Origin: Chloroflexota bacterium
Lineage (GTDB): Bacteria > Chloroflexota > Dehalococcoidia > DSTF01 > RBG-16-68-14
Reading direction: 5' to 3'
DNA: 64,000 nucleotides
Assembly: GCA_029262675.1 (NCBI GenBank)
Contig: JAJCYW010000021.1
Location: forward strand, 194,146-258,145
Position numbers and translations under genes: made by a program. This document shows positions 42,590-50,751 of the stretch, one piece after another (the stretch's first letter is position 1; each line of letters starts with the position of its first letter). The notes under the pieces were generated by a model that was not told where the DNA came from, made no database searches, and saw only the letters and a list, made by a program, of their open reading frames with translations.

Positions 42590-42625
42590 GCGACCCCTGC
42601 CTTACGCCTACCGGTACGTTGTCCG

Positions 42626-44341
42626 CTACTCCCCTTTGTCGATGTAGGCCTCGTTCCAGAGGTAGAGGCCCGTAGCGCCCAAGCCTGTCGGCACGTTCTT
42701 CACGTAGCTGTGGTAGAGCGTGAACGCCGTCCAACTCATGATCGGCAGGAACGACGGACCCTTTTCGTAGATCATTCGCTGCGTTTCCAGCACCGCGGCT
42801 ATGTGCTCGTCGGGGTCGGTCTTCGTCTTGGTATCGGCAATCGCCGCTTCAATTTCGGGGTAGAGACCGCCGATGCCGGTCCCGAAGTTACGGTCGCCCT
42901 GCGGGCCATTGACTGAGTGCCAGTCCAGCGGTATCTCCGCCGTCTCGTAGACCTGGTTGAGCGAGAGGGAAGCGTCGTACTCCAGGTTCTGGTAGTTCAC
43001 CAGCCAGTTTCCGAAGTCTCTCACATCCTCCTCGATGTTGAAGCCTGCTTCTGCCATTTGGCTTAAGAAGATCGGCAGGTGCTTGTCGTGGAACTGAATA
43101 TCGCTGACAGGATACATGACCTTGATGTCGATCGAGTCCTCGCCCGTCGCCTCCTTGATCAACTCTCTTGAGCGCGCCGGGTCGTACGGCTGCAGCTCCT
43201 CTAGCTCCTCCGGCGACAGAGCGAAATCACCCAGCGGCCAGTGGACCAAACCGTTCGGCCGTCCACCCTCCGGACCAACGATGAGGTCGACGAACTCCTG
43301 CCGGTTCAGCGCATGCCCTGCGGCCTTGCGAATCTTCTCGTCATTCCACGGCGCCTTCTCTGGGTGCATGTTGAAGGCGATGTACGTGTTGTTGGCGGTC
43401 TCGGTGACGAGCGCGTCCGACACGTCGTCCAGCAGGCCGTCGACCTCCGCGCGATCCTCGGCAGTGTATGAATCGATCTGTCCGTCGAGGAAAGAGACGC
43501 GGCGCGGCTGGCGGTCCGAGATGCGCACCGCCTCGATCTCGTCGAGGTAGGGGAGCTGGTCGCCGTTGTCGGCGGTGCGGTAGTAGTTGGGGTTTCGCTG
43601 AGCGACGATGCCGCCCGATTCGGAGAAGGACCCGGCCTTAATCGTTCCGAATGGGCCGGCGCCCACGCCCTGAGCTTCGATATCGAGCCCTTGTTCAAAG
43701 AACTCACGCGGGGGAATAGTGCTTCCCAGCGGAGCGCCGATGCGGAACAGCGTATAGGCGTATGGCTTGTTGGTCATGAGCGTTACCGTCTGCGGGTCTG
43801 TCACTGTGACGGATTCCAGATTCTGCTTGGCGAAGGGGGACAGGACGGCCCGCTCGTCCCCGTCAATGCGGTCGAACCAGCTCTTCACGTCCGCGGCGTC
43901 CATGTCGCGCTCTTCGATGCCGAGCGTGTTCGGGGCAATCTTCACGCCCTGGCGGAGCTTGAACAGGTACGTCTCCGCATCCGGCTGTTCAAGTTCTTCT
44001 GCCAAGTCAAAGTAGAAGACGTCAGACTGGATGCGCGAGCGGTCCAGCAACGCGCTATAGATGCGCGGGAAGATGCCGGGGGCAAACCCGACGCTTGTAA
44101 GCGGGTCGATCGTGCCCCAATCACCCTCGATGTGGTAGACGTAACGGCCGCCGTACTTGGGCCCGCCGTTCGTTCCGGTAGGCACCGCGGTCGCGTCCGG
44201 GCCATTGTCGCCGCCGCCATCGCCGCCGCCGCAGGCCGCCGCGATTGCCAGTCCAGCAGCCCCGACGCCACCTGCAGCCAGCACCCTGCGACGGGAGATC
44301 CGTTGTCGCTCAAATCGTTGCCAGTAGCTCTTTGTCGACAT
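42626..44341 (-). CDS. family 5 extracellular solute-binding lipoprotein
   Basis: 571 residues. The N-terminus combines a twin-arginine-like SRRRVLAAGG with a lipobox (AIAAAC), so it may be exported folded and lipid-anchored. A Gly/Asp-rich linker precedes the SBP_bac_5 domain (YGGRYVYHIEGDWGTIDPL, then LRQGVKIAPN, AAGHALNRQEF). Family 5 proteins bind peptides, nickel, heme or oligosaccharides; the ligand here is not evident. The ATG at 44341 has AAGGAGGAAGG upstream; the longer open frame is untranslated leader. No ATPase gene is in the window. Confidence 0.92.
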   Translation of the reverse strand: MSTKSYWQRFERQRISRRRVLAAGGVGAAGLAIAAACGGGDGGGDNGPDATAVPTGTNGGPKYGGRYVYHIEGDWGTIDPLTSVGFAPGIFPRIYSALLDRSRIQSDVFYFDLAEELEQPDAETYLFKLRQGVKIAPNTLGIEERDMDAADVKSWFDRIDGDERAVLSPFAKQNLESVTVTDPQTVTLMTNKPYAYTLFRIGAPLGSTIPPREFFEQGLDIEAQGVGAGPFGTIKAGSFSESGGIVAQRNPNYYRTADNGDQLPYLDEIEAVRISDRQPRRVSFLDGQIDSYTAEDRAEVDGLLDDVSDALVTETANNTYIAFNMHPEKAPWNDEKIRKAAGHALNRQEFVDLIVGPEGGRPNGLVHWPLGDFALSPEELEELQPYDPARSRELIKEATGEDSIDIKVMYPVSDIQFHDKHLPIFLSQMAEAGFNIEEDVRDFGNWLVNYQNLEYDASLSLNQVYETAEIPLDWHSVNGPQGDRNFGTGIGGLYPEIEAAIADTKTKTDPDEHIAAVLETQRMIYEKGPSFLPIMSWTAFTLYHSYVKNVPTGLGATGLYLWNEAYIDKGE

Positions 44342-44541
44342 GCCGGTTCCTTCCTCCTTCGCTCCCTGCGTACGTGTGACCGGCGGACAAATGCCGCACC
44401 GGCCAATCTCCCCTTTTGGTACACGATATGTCCAACGTTGCTCACCGTCGCTCGCTCGAACGACTGTGGCCAGCGACGGTGCGCCGCTGATAGAGACATA
44501 CCCCACCGGAGGCGGCCGCAGCAGCCCCCTCTTGCAACGTA

Positions 44542-44570
44542 TCCTTACCCCAAACGAGTCATCGTGTCAA
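44542..44570 (-). promoter_or_regulatory. promoter of the transporter operon
   Basis: Minus strand: perfect TTGACA (44565-44570), 17 bases, then TAAGGA (44542-44547), a weak -10. It leaves a leader of about 190 nt before the binding-protein gene. Confidence 0.45.
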
Positions 44571-44683
44571 GATAGACGAACCCGACCGTCAGGCCGCCGG
44601 TTACCGATGCGTCCGCGCGCCGGTTGCCGACACGGCGGCGCGGATGTTAGTCTGCCACCCGTCGAACCCGCACACAGCATGTA

Positions 44684-44689
44684 TATACT
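44684..44689 (+). promoter_or_regulatory. -10 box before the alpha/beta hydrolase gene
   Basis: TATACT ends 14 bases before the ATG at 44704, so the leader would be only about 7 nt. No ribosome binding site precedes the ATG. Confidence 0.5.
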
Positions 44690-44703
44690 GGGCAGCACCC
44701 GTC

Positions 44704-45561
44704 ATGGCATGGGCATCAGTCAACGGCATTAGTCTCTACTACCAAGCGCACGGCGCGGGGCAGGCGCTGGTGTTCGCGCACGGCGCAGGTGGCAATCACC
44801 AGAGCTGGTGGCAGCAGGTGCCCTACTTCGCCAGGCGCTACCGCACACTCGTCTTCGACCACCGAGCGTTCGGCCGTACAAAGGACGACAAAGAGGGCAC
44901 CGGCCGCCGCGCCTTCGCCGACGATCTGCGAGAGTTGCTGGACCTGCTCGGTATCGAGCGCACGGCCATCGTCGCGCAGTCGATGGGTGGCAGGACGGCC
45001 GTCGGCTTCGCGCTGCGTAACCCCAAGCGCGTCAGCGCCCTCATCTTCGCCGGAACAACCGGCGGCGCCGTGAACGACGGCGTGCGCGAGGCGCAGGCCG
45101 CCCACCGCGACACGCCACTGGGCCGCCGTTCGCTCGCGCGGCGAGCCTATGCGCCCCGCCTGCGGGATGAGCGGCCTGATCTCGCCTACCTCTACCGGCT
45201 GATCAACGCCAACAATCCACCGCGCCCGAAGGACTTTCTCGCGCCGATCCCCGGCTACACGGGCAGTTCGTCGGAGCGGCTTGAGGCGCTGGGCGTACCC
45301 ATCCTGTTCCTCGTCGGCGAGGAGGACGCGATAACCCCGGCCCCGATCATCAAAGTGGCTCACAAGACGGTGCCCAGCTCCGAGTTCGATACGATATCCG
45401 GCGCCGGTCATTCCGCCTACTTCGAAAAGGCCGATGTCTGGAACAAACGCGTCGCTCGGTTCTTGGAAGAGGCCGGTTGGGCCGGGGAAGACACGTTACC
45501 GGCGAAGGCACCTCGTTCGCAATCGCCGCTCCGCCGTCTACAACGCTGGTCAGGCCGGTAA
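44704..45561 (+). CDS. alpha/beta hydrolase
   Basis: 285 residues. HGAGGN forms the oxyanion region, AQSMGGR (Ser93) is the nucleophile elbow, GEEDAITP carries the acid and GAGHSAYFEK the catalytic His. The family covers esterases, haloperoxidase-like and C-C bond hydrolases, so no substrate is given. The last 15 residues (Arg/Ser/Gln-rich) are encoded by DNA that is a partial copy of the 3' end of an SDR gene, so the tail may have been replaced. The start follows a TATACT box; upstream codons are not conserved. Confidence 0.87.
   Translation: MAWASVNGISLYYQAHGAGQALVFAHGAGGNHQSWWQQVPYFARRYRTLVFDHRAFGRTKDDKEGTGRRAFADDLRELLDLLGIERTAIVAQSMGGRTAVGFALRNPKRVSALIFAGTTGGAVNDGVREAQAAHRDTPLGRRSLARRAYAPRLRDERPDLAYLYRLINANNPPRPKDFLAPIPGYTGSSSERLEALGVPILFLVGEEDAITPAPIIKVAHKTVPSSEFDTISGAGHSAYFEKADVWNKRVARFLEEAGWAGEDTLPAKAPRSQSPLRRLQRWSGR
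45516..45560 (-). pseudogene. remnant of a second SDR gene 3' end
   Basis: On the minus strand this stretch encodes TLTGLTSVVDGGAAIAN, parallel to the last residues of the intact SDR next door (FVTGQCVVVDGGAAIAN, 45600-45643). The first 23 bases of the two differ at one position. It lies inside the hydrolase reading frame on the other strand. Confidence 0.65.
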
Positions 45562-45595
45562 GGGTGTCCTGCGCCTCGCCCAGGGAAGAGGCGAC

Positions 45596-46360
45596 CTAGT
45601 TCGCGATCGCCGCTCCGCCGTCGACGACGACGCACTGGCCGGTGACGAAGTCCGCGCCCTCGATCAGGCTGAGGGCGATCTGCGCCACGTCCTCCGGCGT
45701 CGAGACACGGCCCAGCGGCGTCTGCTCCGCCGTGCGCTGCCTGACGGGTTCGTAGAAATCGCCGAGCCCCCGGCGAAGCCAGCGCGAATCGATGAATCCC
45801 GGCGCGACGCAATTCACGCGCACCTCCGGCGCCAGCGTGCGCGCAAGACCAACCGTCATGTTGATCAGGCCAGCCTTCGACGCGGCGTAGGCGATAGAAC
45901 TGCCAATCGATTTCACGCCCGCAATCGAGGCGATGTTGACGATTGCGCCGTTTCCGCTCGCCTTCAGCGCCTCAGCCGCAGCGCGGGTGCAGAAGAACGG
46001 GCCTTTGAGGTTGACGGCGAGGATATGGTCCCATTTCTCCTCCGTCATGCCCTCCAGATCGGCGAAGCCAACGAACGCCGTCGTGGCCGCGTTGTTTACG
46101 AGGACATCGATGCCGCCAAACTCCTTCACGGCGGCCGCCATCATCTCACGCACTTCCGCATCGTTGGACACGTCCGCTCGGACGAGCAGAGCCCGCGCGC
46201 CCTGCGCTTCCACTAGCGCGACCGTCTCCTTCGCGTCGTCCTCTGAGCGCGAGTAATTAACGACAACGTTCGAGCCGCGTTTGGCGAGCTCGATCGTGGT
46301 CGCACGACCGACACCCACGGCGGACCCAGTGACGACAGCGGTTGTTCCCGCAAGCTCCAT
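45596..46360 (-). CDS. short-chain dehydrogenase/reductase
   Basis: A classical SDR of 254 residues: AVVTGSAVGVGRATTIELAK cofactor loop, NNAA after strand 4, catalytic Ser in IASIAG and YAASK (Tyr-x3-Lys), then the VNCVAPGFI turn and C-terminal VVVDGGAAIAN. Acidic or basic residues after strand 2 (VNYSRSEDDAKE) suit NADP(H). Substrate unknown. I choose ATG at 46360, preceded by GGAG, over the GTG three codons earlier. Confidence 0.9.
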   Translation of the reverse strand: MELAGTTAVVTGSAVGVGRATTIELAKRGSNVVVNYSRSEDDAKETVALVEAQGARALLVRADVSNDAEVREMMAAAVKEFGGIDVLVNNAATTAFVGFADLEGMTEEKWDHILAVNLKGPFFCTRAAAEALKASGNGAIVNIASIAGVKSIGSSIAYAASKAGLINMTVGLARTLAPEVRVNCVAPGFIDSRWLRRGLGDFYEPVRQRTAEQTPLGRVSTPEDVAQIALSLIEGADFVTGQCVVVDGGAAIAN

Positions 46361-46496
46361 ATCCCACACTCCACTAACAACCGTTCAGCCGTGACACTAT
46401 CAACGAGCATGCGACTAGCGTCAAGGCGTACGTTTCGCACGTCATCCACGCCTCGGGCTTTGTGCGAGACACGTTCACAAATTCTTCGCGAAGCGG

Positions 46497-46590
46497 TTGC
46501 GTTTATTGGCGAGCTTGTGATAAATTAATTATGCGCGGGGACACCCCCGCGCAGGCCTCGAGTAGCCGCCACTGCTCGGGGCTTCTTTTT
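46497..46590 (+). ncRNA. candidate small RNA with its own promoter and terminator
   Basis: TTGCGT (46497-46502), 18 bases and an AT-rich TAAATT (46521-46526) point to a start near 46533. There a GCGCGGGG/CCCCGCGC hairpin with a 4-base loop begins at once (46533-46552), followed by an intrinsic terminator: GCCTCGAG (46555-46562) with CTCGGGGC (46575-46582) and TTCTTTTT (46583-46590). The transcript would be about 58 nt. A leader peptide frame (MRGDTPAQA...) also starts at 46531, so an attenuator is another reading. It is the only clear T-tract terminator in this part of the window. Confidence 0.5.
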
Positions 46591-46736
46591 GCCCGCCGTC
46601 GCCCGCACTCGCCGGCCTCCGCAGGCAACCGGCCAACAGCCGCTCGCTGTCGAAGCCGAGCGGCCCGCGGCCGCCTCCGGCGACCCGCTTGGTAGGCGCT
46701 CTGAGGTCCGGCGGCCGCAAGTCACCGAAGGCGGCT

Positions 46737-46838
46737 GCAAGCTACCTCTGCGTCCACCGGACGACCATACAGCCAACCGCCCGCTGCCGCTTTCGGCGGC
46801 CGCAAGCTACCTCTGCGTCCTGCGGACGCAGAGGTAGC
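46737..46838. repeat. three copies of a 14-15-bp element forming a perfect hairpin
   Basis: GCTACCTCTGCGTCC occurs at 46741-46755 and 46806-46820, and its exact complement at 46824-46838, so the last two form a 15-bp perfect stem with a 3-base loop. GGCGGCCGCAAG or a close variant precedes both direct copies and also stands alone near 46710. Confidence 0.8.
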
Positions 46839-46841
46839 CGT

Positions 46842-46871
46842 TTGCCCGCACGTACGACCGAGCGGTAGAAT
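46842..46871 (+). promoter_or_regulatory. promoter of rmlAB
   Basis: TTGCCC (46842-46847), 18 bases, TAGAAT (46866-46871); same layout as the galU promoter. Confidence 0.5.
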
Positions 46872-46891
46872 CGCGTTCAAGGCGTGGAAGA

Positions 46892-46918
46892 CGCCCGGCA
46901 TCAGAAGGATGCCGGGCG
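46892..46918 (+). promoter_or_regulatory. perfect 11-bp hairpin in the rmlA leader
   Basis: CGCCCGGCATC pairs exactly with GATGCCGGGCG around an AGAAG loop, ending 15 bases before the rmlA ATG and about where the ribosome would bind. It could affect translation or mRNA stability. Confidence 0.5.
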
Positions 46919-46933
46919 TACGATGGAACATGC

Positions 46934-48025
46934 ATGGCTGAACAATCGAGTCCCGGCGAACTGAAGGGCCTGGTGCTGGCGGGCGGCAAGGGCACACGCC
47001 TCCGCCCGTTTACGTATACCGGGGCCAAACAACTCGTTCCTATTGCGAACAAACCGATCCTATTCCACGCCATCGAGCAGCTAGCCGCGAGTGGCATCAC
47101 CGACCTCGGCATCGTTGTTGGCGACACGAAAAAGCAGATCGTCGAGGCGGTCGGCGATGGCTCCCGGTTCGGCGTCTCCGTCACCTACATCGACCAGTCG
47201 GCGCCGCTCGGTATCGCCCACGCCGTAAGGATCGCGGAGCCGTTCCTGGGCGATTCCCCGTTTATTCTCTTCCTAGGCGATAACTTCCTCAAGGAGGGCA
47301 TCGCGAGCTACGTGGAACAGTTCCGCAGCGGCGAGTACAACAGCCTCGTACTGCTCAGTCCCGTCGACGACCCGCGCAGCTTCGGCATCGCGGAGCTGGA
47401 CGGCGAAAGACTCGTCCGCGTGATCGAAAAGCCGGCACAACCTCCGTCCAACATGGCCGTGATCGGTATCTACTTTTTCGATGCAAACGTATTTGACGCG
47501 ATCCGCCAGATAGAGCCCTCACCGCGGGGCGAGCTGGAGATCACGGACACGATCCAGAAGCTGATCGACAGCGGTTGCAGCGTGCGCGCGGATGTTATCA
47601 AGGACCGCTGGATCGACACCGGCAAGCACGACGACCTGCTGGAAGCCAACCATCTGTTCCTGGAGGACCTTACGCCGGCCCTGATGGGCCGCCACGACGA
47701 GGCCAGCCAGATCCAGGGCCGCGTCGTTCTGGAAGAAGGCGCCGAAGTCGTCAACAGCCGCATCCAGGGCCCGGCCATCATCGGCGAGCGCACGCGCATC
47801 GTCAACTCTTACGTCGGGCCGTTCACATCGATCTACCACGACTGCCTAGTCGCCGATACGGAGATCAGCGGCAGCGTCGTGCTGGAGAACACGCGCATCG
47901 AGCAGGTCGGCCACCGAATCGAGCACAGCCTGATCGGCAAGAACGTCGAGCTGAAGGGCCACGAGAGACGGCCGCACGGCTACGCACTGATCCTGGGCGA
48001 TTTCAGCAAGCTGCACCTGCCCTGA
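46934..48025 (+). CDS. rmlA: glucose-1-phosphate thymidylyltransferase, long form with beta-helix domain
   Basis: RmlA makes dTDP-glucose, the entry to dTDP-rhamnose and other deoxysugars. In 363 residues the catalytic domain shows LVLAGGKGTRLRPFTYTGAKQLVPIANKP, FLGDNFL (metal) and VIEKP; the C-terminal 110 residues form hexapeptide repeats of a left-handed beta-helix (VVLEEGAEVVNSRI, AIIGERTRIVNSYVG). This long form is found in antibiotic-sugar clusters and in many archaea and Chloroflexota, in contrast to the 290-residue enterobacterial RmlA. The stop overlaps the rmlB start (TGATG). Confidence 0.93.
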   Translation: MAEQSSPGELKGLVLAGGKGTRLRPFTYTGAKQLVPIANKPILFHAIEQLAASGITDLGIVVGDTKKQIVEAVGDGSRFGVSVTYIDQSAPLGIAHAVRIAEPFLGDSPFILFLGDNFLKEGIASYVEQFRSGEYNSLVLLSPVDDPRSFGIAELDGERLVRVIEKPAQPPSNMAVIGIYFFDANVFDAIRQIEPSPRGELEITDTIQKLIDSGCSVRADVIKDRWIDTGKHDDLLEANHLFLEDLTPALMGRHDEASQIQGRVVLEEGAEVVNSRIQGPAIIGERTRIVNSYVGPFTSIYHDCLVADTEISGSVVLENTRIEQVGHRIEHSLIGKNVELKGHERRPHGYALILGDFSKLHLP

Positions 48026-49065
48026 TGACCGCGTCACGAACGGTCCTCGTCACCGGCGGCGCCGGCTTCATCGGCAGCAACTTCATCCGCCACCTGCTAG
48101 CCAGGTACGACTACCACATCATCAACCTGGACAAGCTGACGTACGCGGGCAACCTGGACAACCTGCGCGACGTGGAGGACGACCCGCGCTACCGCTTCGT
48201 CCAGGGTGATGTCTGCGACGCGGCGGTGGTGACGGAGCTGATGAACGAGGCGAGCGCCGTCGTTAACTTCGCGGCGGAGAGCCACGTCGACCGCTCGATC
48301 GAAGACGCCGGTGTCTTCATCCAGACGCAGGTTTACGGCGCGTTTGTGCTCTTAGAGGCCGCGCGCCAGGCGCCGTCACTCGATCGCTTCCTCCACATCT
48401 CGACGGACGAGGTCTACGGCCATTCGATCGGCGACCAGCGCTTCACAGAGGAGGACCCGTTTCGGCCGCGCAGCCCCTACGCGGCGGCCAAGGCGGGCGG
48501 CGAGCTGCAGTGTCACGCCTTCGGCGAGACGTACGGCCTGCCTATCGTAGTCGCACGTCCGGCGAACAACATCGGCCCGTATCAGTACCCTGAGAAGGCG
48601 ATTCCGCTCTTCGTCACGAACGCGCTGGATGACGAACCGCTGCCGCTCTACGGCGAAGGGCTACAGGTCCGCGACCGCCTCTTCGTCGACGACCACTGCG
48701 AGGCGCTCGACCTCCTGCTGCACAGCGGCGAGATCGGCGAGGCCTACAACATCAGCGCCGGCAACGAACGGGCGAACACTGAGGTCGCCGAGACGATCCT
48801 GGAGATGCTGGAGAAGCCGAAGAGCCTGATCCGCTTCGTCGAAGACCGGCCGGGCCACGACCAGCGCTACGCGATGAGCTCGCGGAAGCTGGAGGCGCTG
48901 GGCTGGTCACCGCGCCACGACTACGAGGCGGCGATGGAGAAGACGGTCGCGTGGTACCGCGACCACCGTGAGTGGTGGGAGAAGATCAAGTCAGGCGAGT
49001 ACCGCGAGTACTACGAGCGGATGTACGGCCAGCGCCTCGCCGAGTCCAAGCCCTTTGAGAGTTAG
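48025..49065 (+). CDS. rmlB: dTDP-glucose 4,6-dehydratase
   Basis: RmlB turns dTDP-glucose into dTDP-4-keto-6-deoxyglucose. The 346-residue protein is an extended SDR: TGGAGFIGSNF for NAD, the active site STDEVYG (Asp-Glu pair specific to dehydratases) and YAAAK, plus RPANNIGPYQYPEK. The open frame begins far upstream inside rmlA, but ATG at 48025 starts the conserved fold and is coupled to the rmlA stop. RmlC and RmlD, needed to finish rhamnose, are not seen in the window, so another deoxysugar or distant genes are possible. Confidence 0.95.
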   Translation: MTASRTVLVTGGAGFIGSNFIRHLLARYDYHIINLDKLTYAGNLDNLRDVEDDPRYRFVQGDVCDAAVVTELMNEASAVVNFAAESHVDRSIEDAGVFIQTQVYGAFVLLEAARQAPSLDRFLHISTDEVYGHSIGDQRFTEEDPFRPRSPYAAAKAGGELQCHAFGETYGLPIVVARPANNIGPYQYPEKAIPLFVTNALDDEPLPLYGEGLQVRDRLFVDDHCEALDLLLHSGEIGEAYNISAGNERANTEVAETILEMLEKPKSLIRFVEDRPGHDQRYAMSSRKLEALGWSPRHDYEAAMEKTVAWYRDHREWWEKIKSGEYREYYERMYGQRLAESKPFES

Positions 49066-49134
49066 CGCTGCACTATCGGGGCCACGTTCCAAAGATGTGG
49101 CCTCATTGGTGTGGCCCAAGTGCAGAATCCTCTT

Positions 49135-49160
49135 ACGCCACATCTCGTAAGATGTGGCGT
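49135..49160. repeat. perfect 11-bp hairpin after rmlB
   Basis: ACGCCACATCT pairs with AGATGTGGCGT with a CGTA loop. A weaker GGCCAC/GTGGCC stem lies just before it (near 49080-49102). Confidence 0.6.
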
Positions 49161-49166
49161 CCAATG

Positions 49167-49197
49167 AAGAGCCACCGCCGAGTTGGCGGTGGCTCTT
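49167..49197. terminator. bidirectional terminator between rmlB and a dockerin gene
   Basis: AAGAGCCACCGCC pairs perfectly with GGCGGTGGCTCTT (13 bp, loop GAGTT), placed between two convergent genes. Only two T's end the stem on each strand, so the T-tract is minimal. Confidence 0.65.
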
Positions 49198-49218
49198 GAA
49201 TCCTCTGCTGGCTCTAGT

Positions 49219-49956
49219 CTAGAACCCTGCGACCTCCTGCAGAATCAGCGCGGCGTCAAGTGCATTGATCTCGCCATCCGCGTTCACGTCGGCGTTATGC
49301 GGGCACGGCACTTCGTCTATCAGCAGCACCACGTACTGCAGGACGAAGATTGCGTCGACGCTATCAACGTGGCCGTTGCAGTCGGCGTCGCCCGGCAGCT
49401 TGTCCGGCTCGGAGGCCGGCGGCTCCGCGGTCGGTTCCGGCTTCGGTGTCTCCGTCGGCGGCGGCTCGTCGGAGCACGTCAGACTGCCGTGCGTTACGAC
49501 CGGGTTCATGGGCTGCGGCGCGCCAAGCGTCGCATCAGCGAAGACCGTCACGGATAGCTCCAGCGCGCTCTTGCCGACCTTCTTGCACTCGAAAACGACG
49601 TCACCGAGATCAAAGGCACCCGTGAGGCCCTCGACCCGTGTGCCGACGAAACGCACGGCGTTGGCGCTGAAGCCGGCGTTGCAGAGGCTGTTCTGGTGTG
49701 CCGTGCAATCGAATACCGTCACGAACTCTGGGTTGTACTCCACGTCGAACGTCCAGGCGCCAAGCCCCGGAGCGACGATGTGTTCGGCGCCGACCTGCAC
49801 GGCTACTTCGTAGCCTATCTGCGTCTCGGCGGAACTGACGCCCACTTCCGCGTCCACAGCGGAGGCCTGCGGACTAGCCGCGAAGCCAATTATCAGGGCG
49901 ATGGCGCTGGCAAACAGTGCAACGAAACCGGCGCGGCGAATGCTCATCCCAATCAT
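49219..49956 (-). CDS. secreted cohesin-like/dockerin protein
   Basis: 245 residues with a signal peptide (to about residue 32, ending AVDA). Residues about 33-160 resemble a cohesin-type beta-sandwich (YEVAVQVG, GAWTFDVEYNPEFV, LGDVVFECKKVGKSAL). A Pro/Glu/Thr linker follows, then a dockerin with GDADCNGHVDSVDAIFVLQ and ADVNADGEINALDAALILQ. A cohesin-like and a dockerin module in one chain could allow chain-to-chain assembly. It converges with rmlB across a strong hairpin. Confidence 0.85.
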   Translation of the reverse strand: MIGMSIRRAGFVALFASAIALIIGFAASPQASAVDAEVGVSSAETQIGYEVAVQVGAEHIVAPGLGAWTFDVEYNPEFVTVFDCTAHQNSLCNAGFSANAVRFVGTRVEGLTGAFDLGDVVFECKKVGKSALELSVTVFADATLGAPQPMNPVVTHGSLTCSDEPPPTETPKPEPTAEPPASEPDKLPGDADCNGHVDSVDAIFVLQYVVLLIDEVPCPHNADVNADGEINALDAALILQEVAGF

Positions 49957-50147
49957 AGTACTCTGCTCGCTTCCGTCATGCCCACGAGGCTAGGCGCACC
50001 GTGCGGCGGGTGAAGTAGCTCCGCAGGCAGTATCGGCAGCGGATAATCAAAAGTGTTGCGGCAACAGCCAGAGTTCACTCCGTTCTAAAGCGGAGGCCCC
50101 GGGTCGATGCGACCCGGGGCCTTGGTGCAAGTTTCCTTTGCCTGTCC

Positions 50148-50699
50148 CTACGGCGGCAGCGTGCCCACGAAGCCGGCGACGAACTGCAGTATCAGCGCGG
50201 CATCGATGGCCGTCACGGTTCCGTCGTCGTTTGCGTCAGCCAGGTTGGCGCAAGGGATGTCACCGAGCAGGCCCGCGCCGAACTGTAGGACAAAGGCCGC
50301 ATCGATAGCGTTCACGGTGCCGTTACAGTCGGCGTCGCCAGAGAGGCCGCCCGGCGTCGGCGTCACTGTCGGCGGCCCTGTGGTCGGCGTCGGGGTGTCG
50401 GTCGCCGGTACTGGCGTATGGGTCGGTCCAGGCGTCGGCGTCGCCGCGACGCCGCCCGCTGCGCCGGCCCAAAAGCCGGCGTCGAGCTGGTACACCGCGC
50501 TCGCCGACGTGCCGGCGACCGGCTGGCCAATGGTACTGCCGACGGCGAAGCTGGCGGACTCGCTCTCCGTCCCGCCACCGCCGCCGAGCACGTTCCAGCC
50601 GAGGTCGAAGTTGGCCGACGACTGCGCGAACGCCACACCAGCCGTCGCCAGGCCGGCCAGCAGCGCGGCGGCGAAGACGGTTCGTCTCAGTCTAGACAT
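50148..50699 (-). CDS. secreted dockerin protein with GFW-type N-terminal motif
   Basis: 183 residues: signal peptide to about residue 26 (AFA), then a short domain with SFAVGSTIGQPVAG and YQLDAGFWAG, a motif seen in many secreted proteins of environmental bacteria, a Thr/Pro linker (residues about 85-115) and a dockerin with GDADCNGTVNAIDAAFVLQ and ADANDDGTVTAIDAALILQ. Both calcium loops look complete. Role unknown; likely surface-displayed. Confidence 0.85.
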   Translation of the reverse strand: MSRLRRTVFAAALLAGLATAGVAFAQSSANFDLGWNVLGGGGGTESESASFAVGSTIGQPVAGTSASAVYQLDAGFWAGAAGGVAATPTPGPTHTPVPATDTPTPTTGPPTVTPTPGGLSGDADCNGTVNAIDAAFVLQFGAGLLGDIPCANLADANDDGTVTAIDAALILQFVAGFVGTLPP

Positions 50700-50751
50700 C
50701 GCTCACTCCTCCCGGCGCGTAGTCTGTGATGCTTCAGGTGATTGAGCGACA

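Noticed and set aside
46700..46840. CRISPR-like short repeats
   Set aside because: Only three copies of a 15-bp word, one inverted, with unequal spacing; no cas genes.
47575..48024. Long upstream extension of rmlB
   Set aside because: It lies wholly inside rmlA in another frame; the ATG at 48025 begins the conserved NAD-binding fold.
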